Positions 14,349 through 22,214 of a stretch of DNA of 45,577 nt are shown here, piece by piece. Position 1 is the first letter of the stretch. Every line of letters begins with the position of its first letter. The notes below the pieces were generated by a model that was not told the origin of the DNA, did not search any database, and was given only the letters and a program-made list of their open reading frames with translations. Position numbers and translations under genes: made by a program. Origin of the DNA: PALSA-505 sp035308365. Lineage in GTDB: Bacteria; Actinomycetota; Actinomycetes; Streptosporangiales; Streptosporangiaceae. The stretch covers positions 1-45,577 of the forward strand of contig DATGGU010000167.1 of NCBI GenBank assembly GCA_035308365.1, written 5' to 3'.

Positions 14349-14852
14349 TCAGTGCCCCTCGATGATCTCGGCCAGCAGCGCACGGGCGAACGGATCTCCG
14401 GCCAGCGCCTGGATGTCGGTGACCCGGTACACAGGCCGGCGCTGGTAGGTACGGCTGGGCCGCAGCACCCCGCGGCCGGCCAGCGCTTCCACGTCGGCCC
14501 GGCTCACGGTGAGCCCGGTCATCCGGCTCAGCATCTCGGCGCACCGTACAGCGCCGAGTTCCTGGGCGGCCTTCACTGCCGTGGCGATCTTCGGCCAGCC
14601 TTCCAGGATTTGTTTGACGGCGGGCCCTGACCATCGTCCGGTGGAAGCGTCCGGCGCGGGCAGCAGGCCCAGTTCCCTGGCGTGCCGCAGCGAGCCGAGT
14701 GGCACCCGCGATACGGCCGCAACCTGGGCCAAAGTCAGGCCCGCCGGCTGATCGAGACCGGCCGCCCGGCCGGGCTGCCGGTCTGGACGGGCCGTCGGCC
14801 CGCCAGCGTCTTGAGCCAAGGCGCCTGTGCCATCCATGACGTTCTTTGTCAT
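14349..14852 (-). CDS. Putative MerR-like/HTH DNA-binding protein
   Basis: 167 residues, not assigned to a family. The stretch LTLAQVAAVSRVPLGSLRHARELGLLPAPDASTGRWSGPAVKQILE looks like a helix-turn-helix with a wing. A second similar motif, LTVSRADVEALAGRGVLRPSRTYQRRPVYRVTDIQALAG, resembles a tandem MerR-type winged helix (residue pattern 'L...R..Y..DI..L'). No ligand domain is seen. ATG at 14852 has gggagggggggaag in front; an upstream ATG at 14918 would add 22 residues without a ribosome site. It could be a transcription factor or excisionase-like architectural protein. Confidence 0.6.
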   Translation of the reverse strand: MTKNVMDGTGALAQDAGGPTARPDRQPGRAAGLDQPAGLTLAQVAAVSRVPLGSLRHARELGLLPAPDASTGRWSGPAVKQILEGWPKIATAVKAAQELGAVRCAEMLSRMTGLTVSRADVEALAGRGVLRPSRTYQRRPVYRVTDIQALAGDPFARALLAEIIEGH

Positions 14853-15015
14853 CTTCCCCCCCTCCCGCAGAAAACAGGGCCCGGAGACACCCCGGTCAGC
14901 CGATGGGCAGCTCCGCACCGCCAGCCTCTCGCTAGCTCTGGCCTGGCGCTAGTGCAGCACGCGCAGTTCATTGGCCGAAAAACGAACATCCCGGCCGGGC
15001 TGGCCCGGCTCGGGC

Positions 15016-15051
15016 TTGCCCACAGATATCGAAGTCTGTCAATATAGACGC
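15016..15051 (+). promoter_or_regulatory. Probable leaderless promoter and operator of the thiolate-type ArsR
   Basis: TTGCCC (15016-15021), 18-bp spacer, CAATAT (15040-15045), then six bases to the GTG start. A GTCT...AGAC dyad (gtctgtcaatatagac) spans the -10, a typical place for autorepression by ArsR/SmtB proteins. Confidence 0.5.
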
Positions 15052-15411
15052 GTGTCGAAGCCTCTGGCAGTGCTGAACCAGGCCGGGGCGGCAGTGTGCT
15101 GCCCGCCGCTGTCGGCCGAACCGCTGTCGGCCGAGCAGGCCGAGCAGGTCGCGCCGCAGCTGAAGGCGCTGGCCGACCCGGTGCGGCTGCGGCTGATGTC
15201 CCTGGTGGCCTCCCATCCCGGCGGCGAGGCCTGCGTGTGCGACCTGAACGACGCCTTCGACCTGTCCCAGCCGACGATCAGCCACCATCTGAAGGTCTTG
15301 CACGAAGCGGGCCTGCTGGACCGGGAAAAGCGCGGCGTCTGGGTCTACTACCGGGCTCGCACCCAGGCACTGGCCAGCCTGGGCGCGCTGATCGGAGCCG
15401 CATCGCCCTGA
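15052..15411 (+). CDS. ArsR/SmtB metal(loid)-sensing repressor
   Basis: 119 residues with the complete winged helix: QLKALADPVRLRLMSLVASHPGGEACVCDLNDAFDLSQPTISHHLKVLHEAGLLDREKRGVWVYYRA. The helix-3 motif ACVCDL matches the As(III)/Sb(III) site (ELCVCDL) of classical ArsR, and an extra Cys-Cys pair (AVCCPPL) near the N-terminus resembles extended sites of actinobacterial sensors. It should bind an operator and leave it on binding arsenite or a related thiophilic ion. GTG at 15052 is just after the -10 region, suggesting a leaderless message. No acr3, arsC or other efflux gene is adjacent; the next gene is an alpha/beta hydrolase, so the target is elsewhere or unknown. Confidence 0.87.
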   Translation: MSKPLAVLNQAGAAVCCPPLSAEPLSAEQAEQVAPQLKALADPVRLRLMSLVASHPGGEACVCDLNDAFDLSQPTISHHLKVLHEAGLLDREKRGVWVYYRARTQALASLGALIGAASP

Positions 15412-15478
15412 CCGGCTTCGGCGCATGACGGGGCCGGCCGCCACCTGGCCCAGGCGCACGAGCCAGGCTCCGGAGCGG

Positions 15479-15502
15479 GTTAACCGGGCTGCGCGGGGGT
15501 AG
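15479..15502 (+). promoter_or_regulatory. Possible SigB-like promoter before the alpha/beta hydrolase
   Basis: GTTAAC (15479-15484), 12-bp spacer, GGGTAG (15497-15502), about 40 bp before the GTG start at 15543. The -10 matches the other SigB-like sites in the window; the -35 is weaker. Confidence 0.3.
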
Positions 15503-15542
15503 CGGCTGGGCCGGAGGACGCGGGCTCCGGTACCAGGATGGG

Positions 15543-16385
15543 GTGGTTGTGACGGGCGCTCCTGATGGTTTCGTCAGCCGGTGGCACACGGTGGACGGCC
15601 TGCGGCTGCACGCGCTGGAGTGGGATGGCGGCCCAGGGACTCCGGTTGTCCTGCTGCCCGGACTCGTGACCGCCAGCCGTTCGATGGTCCCGCTGGCCAG
15701 GGCGCTGGCCGGGCACGGCATTCACCCGTGGATTCCGGACCCGCCGGGGTTTGGTTACAGCGACAAGCCGCGGCGGGCTCTTTCCCTCCGGGACGAGGCG
15801 AAGCTGATCGCCCAGTGGCTGGCCGTCACCGGCTCCCAGCCGGCCGGGCTGCTCGGCAACTCCTTCGGCTCACAGATAGCAGCCGCCATGGCGGCCAGCC
15901 ATCCCGGAAAGGTGGACCGGCTCGTGCTGCTCAGCCCGACCGTCGACCCGGCGCTGCGGCGGCGGCTGTCCTGGCTGCCCGTGCCGTCCACCCAGGTGAG
16001 AGCCGGCCACCAGCCATATGACCGGTGGCGCATCGATCTTCTCGCCCGGCTGCACGCTGCCATCGGCGACGATGCGCCGCTGCGCCTGCTCAACGTGGCC
16101 GAATACGGCTGCGCCAGCCTGCCCAGGGCGGCCAGCACGGTGCGAATCGCGGTGCTGGAGCCGATGGAGCCGGCGCTGCCGGACATCACGGTGCCGACCC
16201 TGGTGATCCGGGCCGACCGCGACCACCTGTCGTCGCCGGACTGGGCCGGACGGCTGGTCCGGCTACTGCCGGGCGGGCAGCTGGCCCGGCTGCCAGGGGT
16301 CGGCCACAATGCCTTCTACGCGCATCCGGACATGGTGGCGGCGGTGGCCGCGCCGTTCTTTTCGCACAGTGGCCCGGTGGGCTGA
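15543..16385 (+). CDS. Alpha/beta hydrolase
   Basis: 280-residue single-domain alpha/beta hydrolase. The catalytic triad can be proposed directly: nucleophile Ser107 in GLLGNSFGSQIAA, acid in VIRADRDHLSSP, and base in PGVGHNAFYAHPDMV. The oxyanion region is VVLLPGLVTASRSM. Substrates of this group (esters, lactones, C-C bonds) cannot be told apart from sequence. GTG at 15543 is the first start; a second GTG two codons later is equally possible. The next gene starts within about 15 bases of the stop, so the pair is probably co-transcribed. Confidence 0.85.
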   Translation: MVVTGAPDGFVSRWHTVDGLRLHALEWDGGPGTPVVLLPGLVTASRSMVPLARALAGHGIHPWIPDPPGFGYSDKPRRALSLRDEAKLIAQWLAVTGSQPAGLLGNSFGSQIAAAMAASHPGKVDRLVLLSPTVDPALRRRLSWLPVPSTQVRAGHQPYDRWRIDLLARLHAAIGDDAPLRLLNVAEYGCASLPRAASTVRIAVLEPMEPALPDITVPTLVIRADRDHLSSPDWAGRLVRLLPGGQLARLPGVGHNAFYAHPDMVAAVAAPFFSHSGPVG

Positions 16386-16398
16386 TGGGGTGGCGCCG

Positions 16399-17805
16399 GT
16401 GGTGAGCGCGGAACGGGCCATAGCCGGATTCGATTCGGCCAGCGCCATGGTGCGGATTCTCGGGTCGGCCCTGCATGGCCGCGAGGCGCCGCTGCTTTCG
16501 CAGTTCCCCCCCGCCCTGGAGCCGCAGCTCGACTGGCTCGCGCGTGGGGCCGAACGGCTGCCGAAGCGAACGCTGCAGGCCATCTACCGCCGGTCCGGCT
16601 GGCTTGACGCGGTCTCCGCCCGCCGGTTGCGGCAGGTGCGAACCGAGCAACTGGCCCAATGGGTGATCGGTCACTATCCACGGCGGCGTTACCCGGTCGT
16701 GTTCGCCGGGTCTTCCAACGGCGCCGTGACCCACCTGGCGGCGGCGCTGGGTGCCCCGTGGCTGCCCCAGACGTTGCTGCTGGCCGTCAGGAACGGTGGC
16801 CTGGACCCGGACGACCCCGCGGCAGACATGCGCGCGATGACACCGGCCGGCCACGAACTCCTGGCGGCCAACCCAGCCCTGGAGCTGCACCACATGCACG
16901 ATCCCGTGCAGGACCGGCTGATGATCGCCCGGATGGCCTACTTCCGGGTCAAGTTTCTCCAGCTTCCCCAGGCCTACCGGGCGTTTCTCGCCCACTGCCT
17001 GGAGCCGGGCGGCACCGTGGTGCTCGTCGACTGCGCGCTGACCTGGCCGGTCGCCACGGTGGGCGACCGGCACCTGTTTCAGTTCGGTGCACCCGGCGGG
17101 GCCACCCAGCGCGAGTTCTTCGAAGGCGGTCCCAGGGTCGCTGAATTCCTGCGCCGCAACGGCTCGGACCGGGAGCGGTGGCAACCGCCCGAGCCCGACG
17201 CCGACCGCCCGGAAGCCGAATGGGGCTTCGCGGAACCATTCGCCGCCGACCTCACCGAGGCCGCCGCGGAAGCTGGCCTGACCGTCGGCCGGCTGCGCCT
17301 CGAGCAGCCGGAGGACGTCAGCCCGCTGATCGCCGAGCTGTTCCGGCACTGGTACGCCGAGCGTGGGCTGCCCACCGGCCGGTTGCTGGTCAGCTCCTTC
17401 CTGATCATGGATCCCGTGCTGGCCATGCGGACCCGCCAGGTGCCGTACTGGGCGCTGTTCGGATCCCGGCCGTCGCTGGACCGGCTGGCTGGCTACCTGT
17501 CAGGCACGCCGGCCTACGACGACATCTGGCTGACCGTGTTTCCGCATGGCATGGACTCCATCGGCCTGGCCGGGATCGGCGAATGGCAGCAGATGCTCGG
17601 TTACGCGCGCCGGCACGGCCAGCTGCTCGCCATCGAGCCGGGCCACTTCCCCCGGCACTTCCGTGCCCTCACCGGTTTCCATCGCGAGCTCAGCAAGTTG
17701 CCCTGCGCGCCATCCGTGCCGCCGCTCGCCTGGGATGCGGCCCGGCAGTATCTGGCCGGCCATGCGGCGGCCCATGAGGTGTCATTCCACGTCGGCCATC
17801 GGTGA
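16399..17805 (+). CDS. Conserved protein of unknown function, partner of the hydrolase
   Basis: 468 residues that I cannot assign. There is no signal peptide or membrane helix. A central segment RYPVVFAGSSNGAVTHLAAALGAPWLPQTLLLAVR contains a G-S-S-N-G turn like the nucleophile elbow of alpha/beta hydrolases. The later blocks CLEPGGTVVLVDCALTWPVATVGDRHLFQFG, LFRHWYAERGLPTGRLLVSSFLIMDPVLAM and YDDIWLTVFPHGMDSIGLAGIGEWQQMLGYARRHGQLLAIEPGHFPRHF are rich in aromatic residues and histidine. GTG at 16399 or 16402 immediately follows the hydrolase gene, so the two are probably one operon. It could be a divergent hydrolase/transferase; no function is claimed. Confidence 0.75.
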   Translation: MVSAERAIAGFDSASAMVRILGSALHGREAPLLSQFPPALEPQLDWLARGAERLPKRTLQAIYRRSGWLDAVSARRLRQVRTEQLAQWVIGHYPRRRYPVVFAGSSNGAVTHLAAALGAPWLPQTLLLAVRNGGLDPDDPAADMRAMTPAGHELLAANPALELHHMHDPVQDRLMIARMAYFRVKFLQLPQAYRAFLAHCLEPGGTVVLVDCALTWPVATVGDRHLFQFGAPGGATQREFFEGGPRVAEFLRRNGSDRERWQPPEPDADRPEAEWGFAEPFAADLTEAAAEAGLTVGRLRLEQPEDVSPLIAELFRHWYAERGLPTGRLLVSSFLIMDPVLAMRTRQVPYWALFGSRPSLDRLAGYLSGTPAYDDIWLTVFPHGMDSIGLAGIGEWQQMLGYARRHGQLLAIEPGHFPRHFRALTGFHRELSKLPCAPSVPPLAWDAARQYLAGHAAAHEVSFHVGHR

Positions 17806-17884
17806 GAACCGGTGAGCGCGGCCATCTCTCCCGGAGCGTATGGGCAGGTTGCGTGGGTGATTCGACGGATCTTAGAGTGGTGGC

Positions 17885-18135
17885 CTAGCCCCAAGTTACG
17901 TCGGCGTGTCGCCTGAAGTGATCCCTGAGCTGCGAAAACGCGATTTTGGGCCGCGAAAAATGTAGCCAGAAAGATCGGGCGATCATCAGGCGTGATACCA
18001 AGTTGATCATCAACGGGCGGCCCGAATGCCGTGCCGAAGAATCGCATGTAGCCAGAACGCCGACTTCCCTCACCCAACGTTTGCCCAGATCACTATCGGT
18101 ATTCACATCTGCTGGGCCACGTAACTTCGGCCTAG
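17885..18135. mobile_element. Probable 250-bp MITE with inverted ends and CTAG flanks
   Basis: The 460-bp gap between genes has no credible ORF and has lower GC than its surroundings. Its core is bounded by inverted ends: left CTAGCCCCAAGTTACGTCGG and, on the opposite strand, right CTAGGCCGAAGTTACGTGGC, 16 of 20 positions matching. CTAG occurs at both outer edges and may be a 4-bp target duplication, as with several IS5-like transposons. Internally atgtagccagaa occurs twice (17959 and 18046). No transposase is encoded, so a full-length partner elsewhere would have moved it. Confidence 0.5.
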
Positions 18136-18265
18136 CGGTCAGGCAAGCGGCTGCATCAGCTGGACCGTCCCCGGGAGTACGCCGGGGGCGCGAGCCCATG
18201 GGGGGCAGGAATGTTCAGCACGCCGCGCAGGCCGGCGGGATGGCAGCGTCCGGGGTAGGCGCGTT

Positions 18266-18802
18266 ATGACCGACATAATCGAGCTCATATTGGCTGATCA
18301 CCGGCGGATCCGGCGGCTGCAGGCCGGATTGCGCGCGGCCGCCCGGTTGTGCGGAAGTGAGCCTAGCTGGGTTCTTCCCCGCACGTGGAACGGGCTGGCC
18401 GAGGTGATCGAGGTGCACCTCGCGGCAGAGGAAGAGATCTGCTGGCCCGTCTTGTCAGTGGCCTGGCCGGATGGCCCAGCCCGGCTGCGCGAGGTGGCTG
18501 CCGATGGCGAGGACATCCGTGCGGCGATCGCCGGGGCTGCCCTGCAACCCGCCGGATCGCCGGGCTGGTGGCGGGCGGTCAACGACGCACTGCGGGACTG
18601 TTCCTCCTGCCTGGACCGGGAGGAACGCGGGCTGCTGGGCATCCTTGCCCGCCAGGCCGGCCCGGCGCTGCGAAACCAGCTCGGCCGCCAGTGGCTGGCG
18701 TTCCTGGCCGCCCACAGCCGGGACAAGGCCATAGCCGTACCCTCTCCCCGGGTGGGGCAAATGCGCGCCGGCAACGGTGTTCCCCCGGTGGGCGTGACGT
18801 GA
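18266..18802 (+). CDS. Hemerythrin-like (HHE) protein
   Basis: 178 residues. The first half MTDIIELILADHRRIRRLQAGLRAA and GLAEVIEVHLAAEEEICWPVL gives the D-H-x-x-I and E-V-I-x-x-H-x-x-x-E-E patterns that bind iron in hemerythrin HHE cation-binding domains. In the second half the expected H-x-x-x-E is changed (SSCLDREERGLLGIL, with Asp for His), so the second metal site may be incomplete. Such proteins sense or scavenge O2, NO or iron in stress. ATG at 18266 has only a weak ribosome site. A truncated glgC starts a dozen bases after its stop. Confidence 0.75.
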   Translation: MTDIIELILADHRRIRRLQAGLRAAARLCGSEPSWVLPRTWNGLAEVIEVHLAAEEEICWPVLSVAWPDGPARLREVAADGEDIRAAIAGAALQPAGSPGWWRAVNDALRDCSSCLDREERGLLGILARQAGPALRNQLGRQWLAFLAAHSRDKAIAVPSPRVGQMRAGNGVPPVGVT

Positions 18803-18813
18803 CCGGGTGCGAG

Positions 18814-19005
18814 ATGACACGCAAACGGATCCTGGGCATCGTGCTGGCTGGCGGTGCGGGCACCCGGCTGGCACCACTCACCGCCGGCCGGCCCAAGCCG
18901 GCCGTCTCCTTCGGCGGCCGCTGCCGGCTGATCGACTTCGCGCTGTCTAACCTGGTCAACGGCGGGGTGACCATCGTCGGCAGGGGGCAGCAGGTCCCGC
19001 CCTGA
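18814..19005 (+). pseudogene. glgC: N-terminal stub of glucose-1-phosphate adenylyltransferase
   Basis: 63 codons: MTRKRILGIVLAGGAGTRLAPLTAGRPKPAVSFGGRCRLIDFALSNLVNGG is the start of GlgC, with the nucleotide-binding GGxGTRLxPLTxxRxKPAVxFGG loop and the LIDFALSNLVNSG continuation, after which the frame runs TIVGRGQQVPP and stops. An intact enzyme has about 400 residues; the catalytic core and the beta-helix are absent. The start codon and first 50 residues are well preserved, so truncation is recent or the stub is a recombined fragment. Confidence 0.8.
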
Positions 19006-19105
19006 CCCGGCCCCCGGGCAGATTCTGACGGCGGGCCGTGCCGATGCCGGTCTGCCTGCGCCAGCGGCGTGTTTAGGGGGTGGCCTGCGGGCAAGTTGGC
19101 GGTTC

Positions 19106-21403
19106 GTGTCAGGCTTCACCGGCGGTGGTGATGAGGCCCCTGCTCGCCGTGACCGCGCGGCGGTGGGGTGGTTCTGGCGCGGCCTGGCGTTCGTGGTCAC
19201 GGCGCTGCGGTATCCGCTCCTGCTGGCCTGGATCGCCGCCGCGGCCGCGGCCTGGCTGTACCTTCCTTCACTCGCCGAGCCGACTGGCATCGGCGGCCTG
19301 ATCCCGCAGAATTCTCCCGCGATCCGGGCTGAGTACGACGCCGCCCGGATCTTCGGCTTCCCGCTGTCTGCCGAGGTTGACGTCGTGCAGAGCGACCCGG
19401 CCGGGTTCACGCCTGCTGAACTGGCAACCTCGGCCCGCGCGGCCGCGGCGGTCGACAGCGGGCGGGTGACCGCCATCCCCTGGCTGGCCGGGGCATTGCC
19501 GGTGCCGAACTCCGGCGTGGTTCCGGGGTCGCGTGGGCGGCGTTCCACCACGATCGTCACGTTCCTGTTCTTCCACCCCCCGGCCTCGATCGCGACGCAG
19601 ACCGCCGGGGCCCAGGCCTACGCCCGCCGGTTCCTGGGTGCCCCCAGTGATCACCTGGCCGGGGTGACCGGCCCGGCTGCCGCACAGCAGGCCCAGGGCG
19701 ACATCATCCAGCGCTACCTGCCCTGGGTGGAGCTGGTCACCGTGCTGGCCATCGCGCTGATCGTCGGCCTGTACTTCCGGGCGGCCGGGGCGCCGCTGGC
19801 CACCCTGCTGTGCGCGGGCACCGCCTACCTGGTGGCCGTCCGGGTGGTGGCCTGGGCCGGGCAGCGGGCCGGCCTGACCCTGCCGCCCGACCTGGAACCG
19901 GTGCTGGTCGTCCTGCTGCTCGGCGTGACGACCGACTATACGGTGTTCTACCTGGCCGCCATGCGCACCGGCCTGGAGGAAGGCCTGGGCCGGATCCATG
20001 CCGCTCGCCGGGCAACGGCCGCAACCACGCCGATCGTTGTGACGGCCGGCCTGGTGGTGGCGGCGGGCATCGCCGCGCTGGCGGCGGCCCGGCTCGCCGC
20101 GCTGCGCGCGTTCGGGCCCGGCCTCGCGCTCGCCGTACTGATCGCGGTGGCCGTTGCCATGACGCTGGCCCCCGCGCTCATCGCGATCTTCGGGGGGCTG
20201 CTGTTCTGGCCCGGGCCGGCCAGGTTGCGGCGCGCGGCCGCGGCCCGGCACATCCTGCCCGGCAACAGCGCCCAGCCGCGTGGGCTGAGCCCGGCCTGGG
20301 CCTGGCGGCCGAGGGTGGCCAGGCTGGCCACCACCCGGCCGGTGGCGCTGCTGCTGGCCGCGGCCTGCCTGGCCGGGCTGCTGATCACCGCGGCAGCCCT
20401 GACCCAGATCCACCTCGGTTTCCCGCTCATCCGCGCGCTGCCTGGCACCGCTGAGCCGGCCCGGGCCGAGGCAGCGGCGTCCCGGGGATTCGTGCCGGGC
20501 TTGTTGTCGCCCACCGAGATCCTTGTCCTCGGGCCAGGCGTCACCAGGCAGCGCGCCGCGCTGATCCGGCTGCAGCACGCCCTGGCCAGCCGGCCCGGCG
20601 TCGCCGGTGTGGCCGGCCCGGCCGACCTTCCCCAGGCGCAGCAAGCCCTGCACGTGACGCTGGCCAGGTCGGGCAACGCCGCCAGGTACGGCGTGATCGA
20701 GCAGACCGACCCGCTCGGGGCAACCGCCATCAGCCAGGTCAGCGAACTCAGGCAACGGCTGCCCGGGCTGGCCAGGAGCGCAGGCCTGACCGGCGTTCGT
20801 ACCGAGACCGGCGGCGAAACCGCACTGGCGGGCGAGGCCATCAACTCGGCCGAGGCCGACATCGGCCGCGTCGCCCTGGCCATCGCCGCCGCGATCGTGA
20901 TTCTGCTGGCCATCTTCCTGCGTGCGCTGGTGGCGCCGCTGTACCTGCTCGCGGCCAGCGTGCTGGCCCTGCTGTCCGCGCTCGGCCTCACCGTGTGGAT
21001 CTTCCAGACCGCGCTGGGCTATCCCGGCATCGTCTACTACGTGCCGTTCATCGTGGCCGTGCTGCTGATCTCACTCGGCTCGGACTACAACGTGTTCGTC
21101 GTGGGACGCATCTGGGAGGAGGCGCGCCGGCGGCCGCTGCGCGAAGCGGTGGCAGTGGCCGCACCCCGGGCATCACGGGCGATCACCACCGCGGGCCTGG
21201 CCCTGGCGGCCGGCTTCGGCGTGCTGGCGCTGATCCCGCTGGAGCAGTTCCGCGAGATCGCCGTGGCCATGGCACTGGGAATCGTGATCGACACCTTCGC
21301 CGTCCGGTCCCTGCTCGTCCCCGCGCTGGTCGTCCTGTTCGGGCGGGCCGGCAGCTGGCCCGCCCGGCTGCACCCGCCCCGGCCGCCCGGTGAATACGGC
21401 TGA
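19106..21403 (+). CDS. MMPL/RND-family transporter
   Basis: 765-residue integral membrane protein with the duplicated MMPL architecture: helix 1, a ~160-residue periplasmic-type loop, five helices, then a second copy. Diagnostic motifs occur in both halves: LLLGVTTDYTVFYLAAMRTGLEEG in the first and LISLGSDYNVFVVGRIWEEARR in the second, the 'G-x-x-x-D-Y-x-x-F' proton-relay motif of MmpL proteins. These export lipids or hydrophobic compounds by proton motive force. GTG at 19106 is the first start in frame; the N-terminal ~25 residues are soluble. Unlike mycobacterial MmpL3 there is no long C-terminal tail. Its stop lies inside the next tiny ORF. Confidence 0.9.
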   Translation: MSGFTGGGDEAPARRDRAAVGWFWRGLAFVVTALRYPLLLAWIAAAAAAWLYLPSLAEPTGIGGLIPQNSPAIRAEYDAARIFGFPLSAEVDVVQSDPAGFTPAELATSARAAAAVDSGRVTAIPWLAGALPVPNSGVVPGSRGRRSTTIVTFLFFHPPASIATQTAGAQAYARRFLGAPSDHLAGVTGPAAAQQAQGDIIQRYLPWVELVTVLAIALIVGLYFRAAGAPLATLLCAGTAYLVAVRVVAWAGQRAGLTLPPDLEPVLVVLLLGVTTDYTVFYLAAMRTGLEEGLGRIHAARRATAATTPIVVTAGLVVAAGIAALAAARLAALRAFGPGLALAVLIAVAVAMTLAPALIAIFGGLLFWPGPARLRRAAAARHILPGNSAQPRGLSPAWAWRPRVARLATTRPVALLLAAACLAGLLITAAALTQIHLGFPLIRALPGTAEPARAEAAASRGFVPGLLSPTEILVLGPGVTRQRAALIRLQHALASRPGVAGVAGPADLPQAQQALHVTLARSGNAARYGVIEQTDPLGATAISQVSELRQRLPGLARSAGLTGVRTETGGETALAGEAINSAEADIGRVALAIAAAIVILLAIFLRALVAPLYLLAASVLALLSALGLTVWIFQTALGYPGIVYYVPFIVAVLLISLGSDYNVFVVGRIWEEARRRPLREAVAVAAPRASRAITTAGLALAAGFGVLALIPLEQFREIAVAMALGIVIDTFAVRSLLVPALVVLFGRAGSWPARLHPPRPPGEYG

Positions 21404-21518
21404 GATCCGAAGGGCGCTGGTCAGGGCGCTGGCCCTGACCGGAGCCGAGCTGCACTTCATCCCCGAGGGCGAGCCCGCGCCGCGCGACGGGATCGCGGCT
21501 CTGTTGCGCTACGGCTGA
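21390..21518 (+). CDS. Possible 42-residue protein overlapping the transporter end
   Basis: GTG at 21390 gives NTAEIRRALVRALALTGAE, then LHFIPEGEPAPRDGIAALLRYG and stop. The start overlaps the last 14 bases of the MMPL gene in another frame. The amphipathic helix and compact composition look protein-like and codon choice matches the neighbours, but I know no family and there is no ribosome site apart from the overlap. Treat as tentative. Confidence 0.3.
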   Translation: MNTAEIRRALVRALALTGAELHFIPEGEPAPRDGIAALLRYG

Positions 21519-21537
21519 GCAAGCGGCCTGCCCGGGC

Positions 21538-21579
21538 CAGTGCATAGTCCCGGGATACCAGTGCATAGTCCCGGGATAT
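21538..21579. repeat. 21-bp tandem duplication upstream of the CsbD-like gene
   Basis: cagtgcatagtcccgggata plus one base occurs twice in succession (21538-21558 and 21559-21579), differing at the last base only. It lies 50-90 bp before the CsbD-like start. It could duplicate a promoter element or operator. Confidence 0.85.
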
Positions 21580-21628
21580 GCGGGCAGCAGACAACGGCGG
21601 GCGTTCAACCGGAAAGGGGGCCCCAGAC

Positions 21629-21823
21629 ATGGGCTTCATGGACAAGCTGAAAAACAGGCTTCAGATGGGCAAGGGCCGCGGCAAGGCCAAGGCAGGCCGG
21701 GCAGCCGGCGATCCCTACCTGGAGGCCAAGGGCCAGGGCGAACGCGTTTCGGGCGCCGCCAAGCAGGTGGGCGAACAGGGCAAGGACGCGGCGAAGAACG
21801 TTCGCGACGCTTTCAAGGAGTAG
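21629..21823 (+). CDS. CsbD-like stress protein
   Basis: 64 residues: MGFMDKLKNRLQMGKGRGKAKAGRAAGDPYLEAKGQGERVSGAAKQVGEQGKDAAKNVRDAFKE. The C-terminal part resembles CsbD-family proteins: Lys/Gly/Ala-rich, helix-prone, with K-G-x-G-E-R-x-x-G-A-A-K-Q-V-G-E spacing. CsbD is a general-stress protein under SigB in Bacillus; its biochemical role is unknown. ATG at 21629 has ggaaaggggg upstream; an earlier start at 21578 would add 17 residues lacking any ribosome site. It is followed by a strong terminator-like hairpin. Confidence 0.7.
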   Translation: MGFMDKLKNRLQMGKGRGKAKAGRAAGDPYLEAKGQGERVSGAAKQVGEQGKDAAKNVRDAFKE

Positions 21824-21837
21824 CTGCCTGGGCCCGT

Positions 21838-21883
21838 CCGCCTCGCGCCTCGTGCAGCCTCCAGCTCGCGAGGCGCGAGGCGG
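21838..21883. terminator. Bidirectional terminator-like hairpin
   Basis: Perfect 15-bp inverted repeat CCGCCTCGCGCCTCG (21838-21852) and CGAGGCGCGAGGCGG (21869-21883) with a 16-base loop, placed between convergent genes (CsbD-like ending at 21823 and gvpK ending at 21906). There is no U tract, as is common in actinomycetes. Confidence 0.75.
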
Positions 21884-21905
21884 TCGTTCAGTGACGGGAA
21901 GCCGT

Positions 21906-22214
21906 TCAGGCGCGGGGAAGCAGGGGGCCCAGCGGGCCGAGGTCCAGGTTCAGATCCTCCGGATCGAGCCCGAAGTGCTCGCGAAGCTCTGCCATCCGGT
22001 CCTCCAGCGCCATCAAGGTGACACCTATCCGCTCGATCTGGTCGTCGGTGAGATCCCCCTCGTCCACCCGCCGCAGCGCCTGACGCTCCATGAGCTGGCG
22101 CAGCAACTCCACGACCGTGAGCACCAGGCAGACCAGACCGCGTTCCACCGACTCCGGATCGGCGTCGATGCGGCGGCCCGGGACCTGGACGGCTGGAGTG
22201 CAGTGGCACGTCAT
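21906..22214 (-). CDS. gvpK: Gas vesicle protein GvpK
   Basis: 102-residue accessory protein needed for gas vesicle assembly. The core RRIDADPESVERGLVCLVLTVVELLRQLMERQALRRVDEGDLTDDQIERIGVTLMALEDRMAELREHFGL is highly characteristic of GvpK (N-x-D-x-x-x-V-x-x-G-L-x-x-L-V-x-x-V-x-E-L-L-x-x-L-L-E-R-Q-A-x-R-R). A short Leu/Pro-rich C-terminal tail (DLGPLGPLLPRA) follows. It ends the operon; its ATG overlaps the gvpS stop (ATGA at 22214-22211). Confidence 0.93.
   Translation of the reverse strand: MTCHCTPAVQVPGRRIDADPESVERGLVCLVLTVVELLRQLMERQALRRVDEGDLTDDQIERIGVTLMALEDRMAELREHFGLDPEDLNLDLGPLGPLLPRA

Noticed and set aside
14162..14365. Possible small gene in the gap before the HTH protein
   Set aside because: Begins in the 22-bp duplication, has no ribosome site and unlike-protein composition.
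21838..21883. Transposon end
   Set aside because: The perfect inverted repeat is only separated by a 16-base loop and lies between convergent genes, which fits a terminator.
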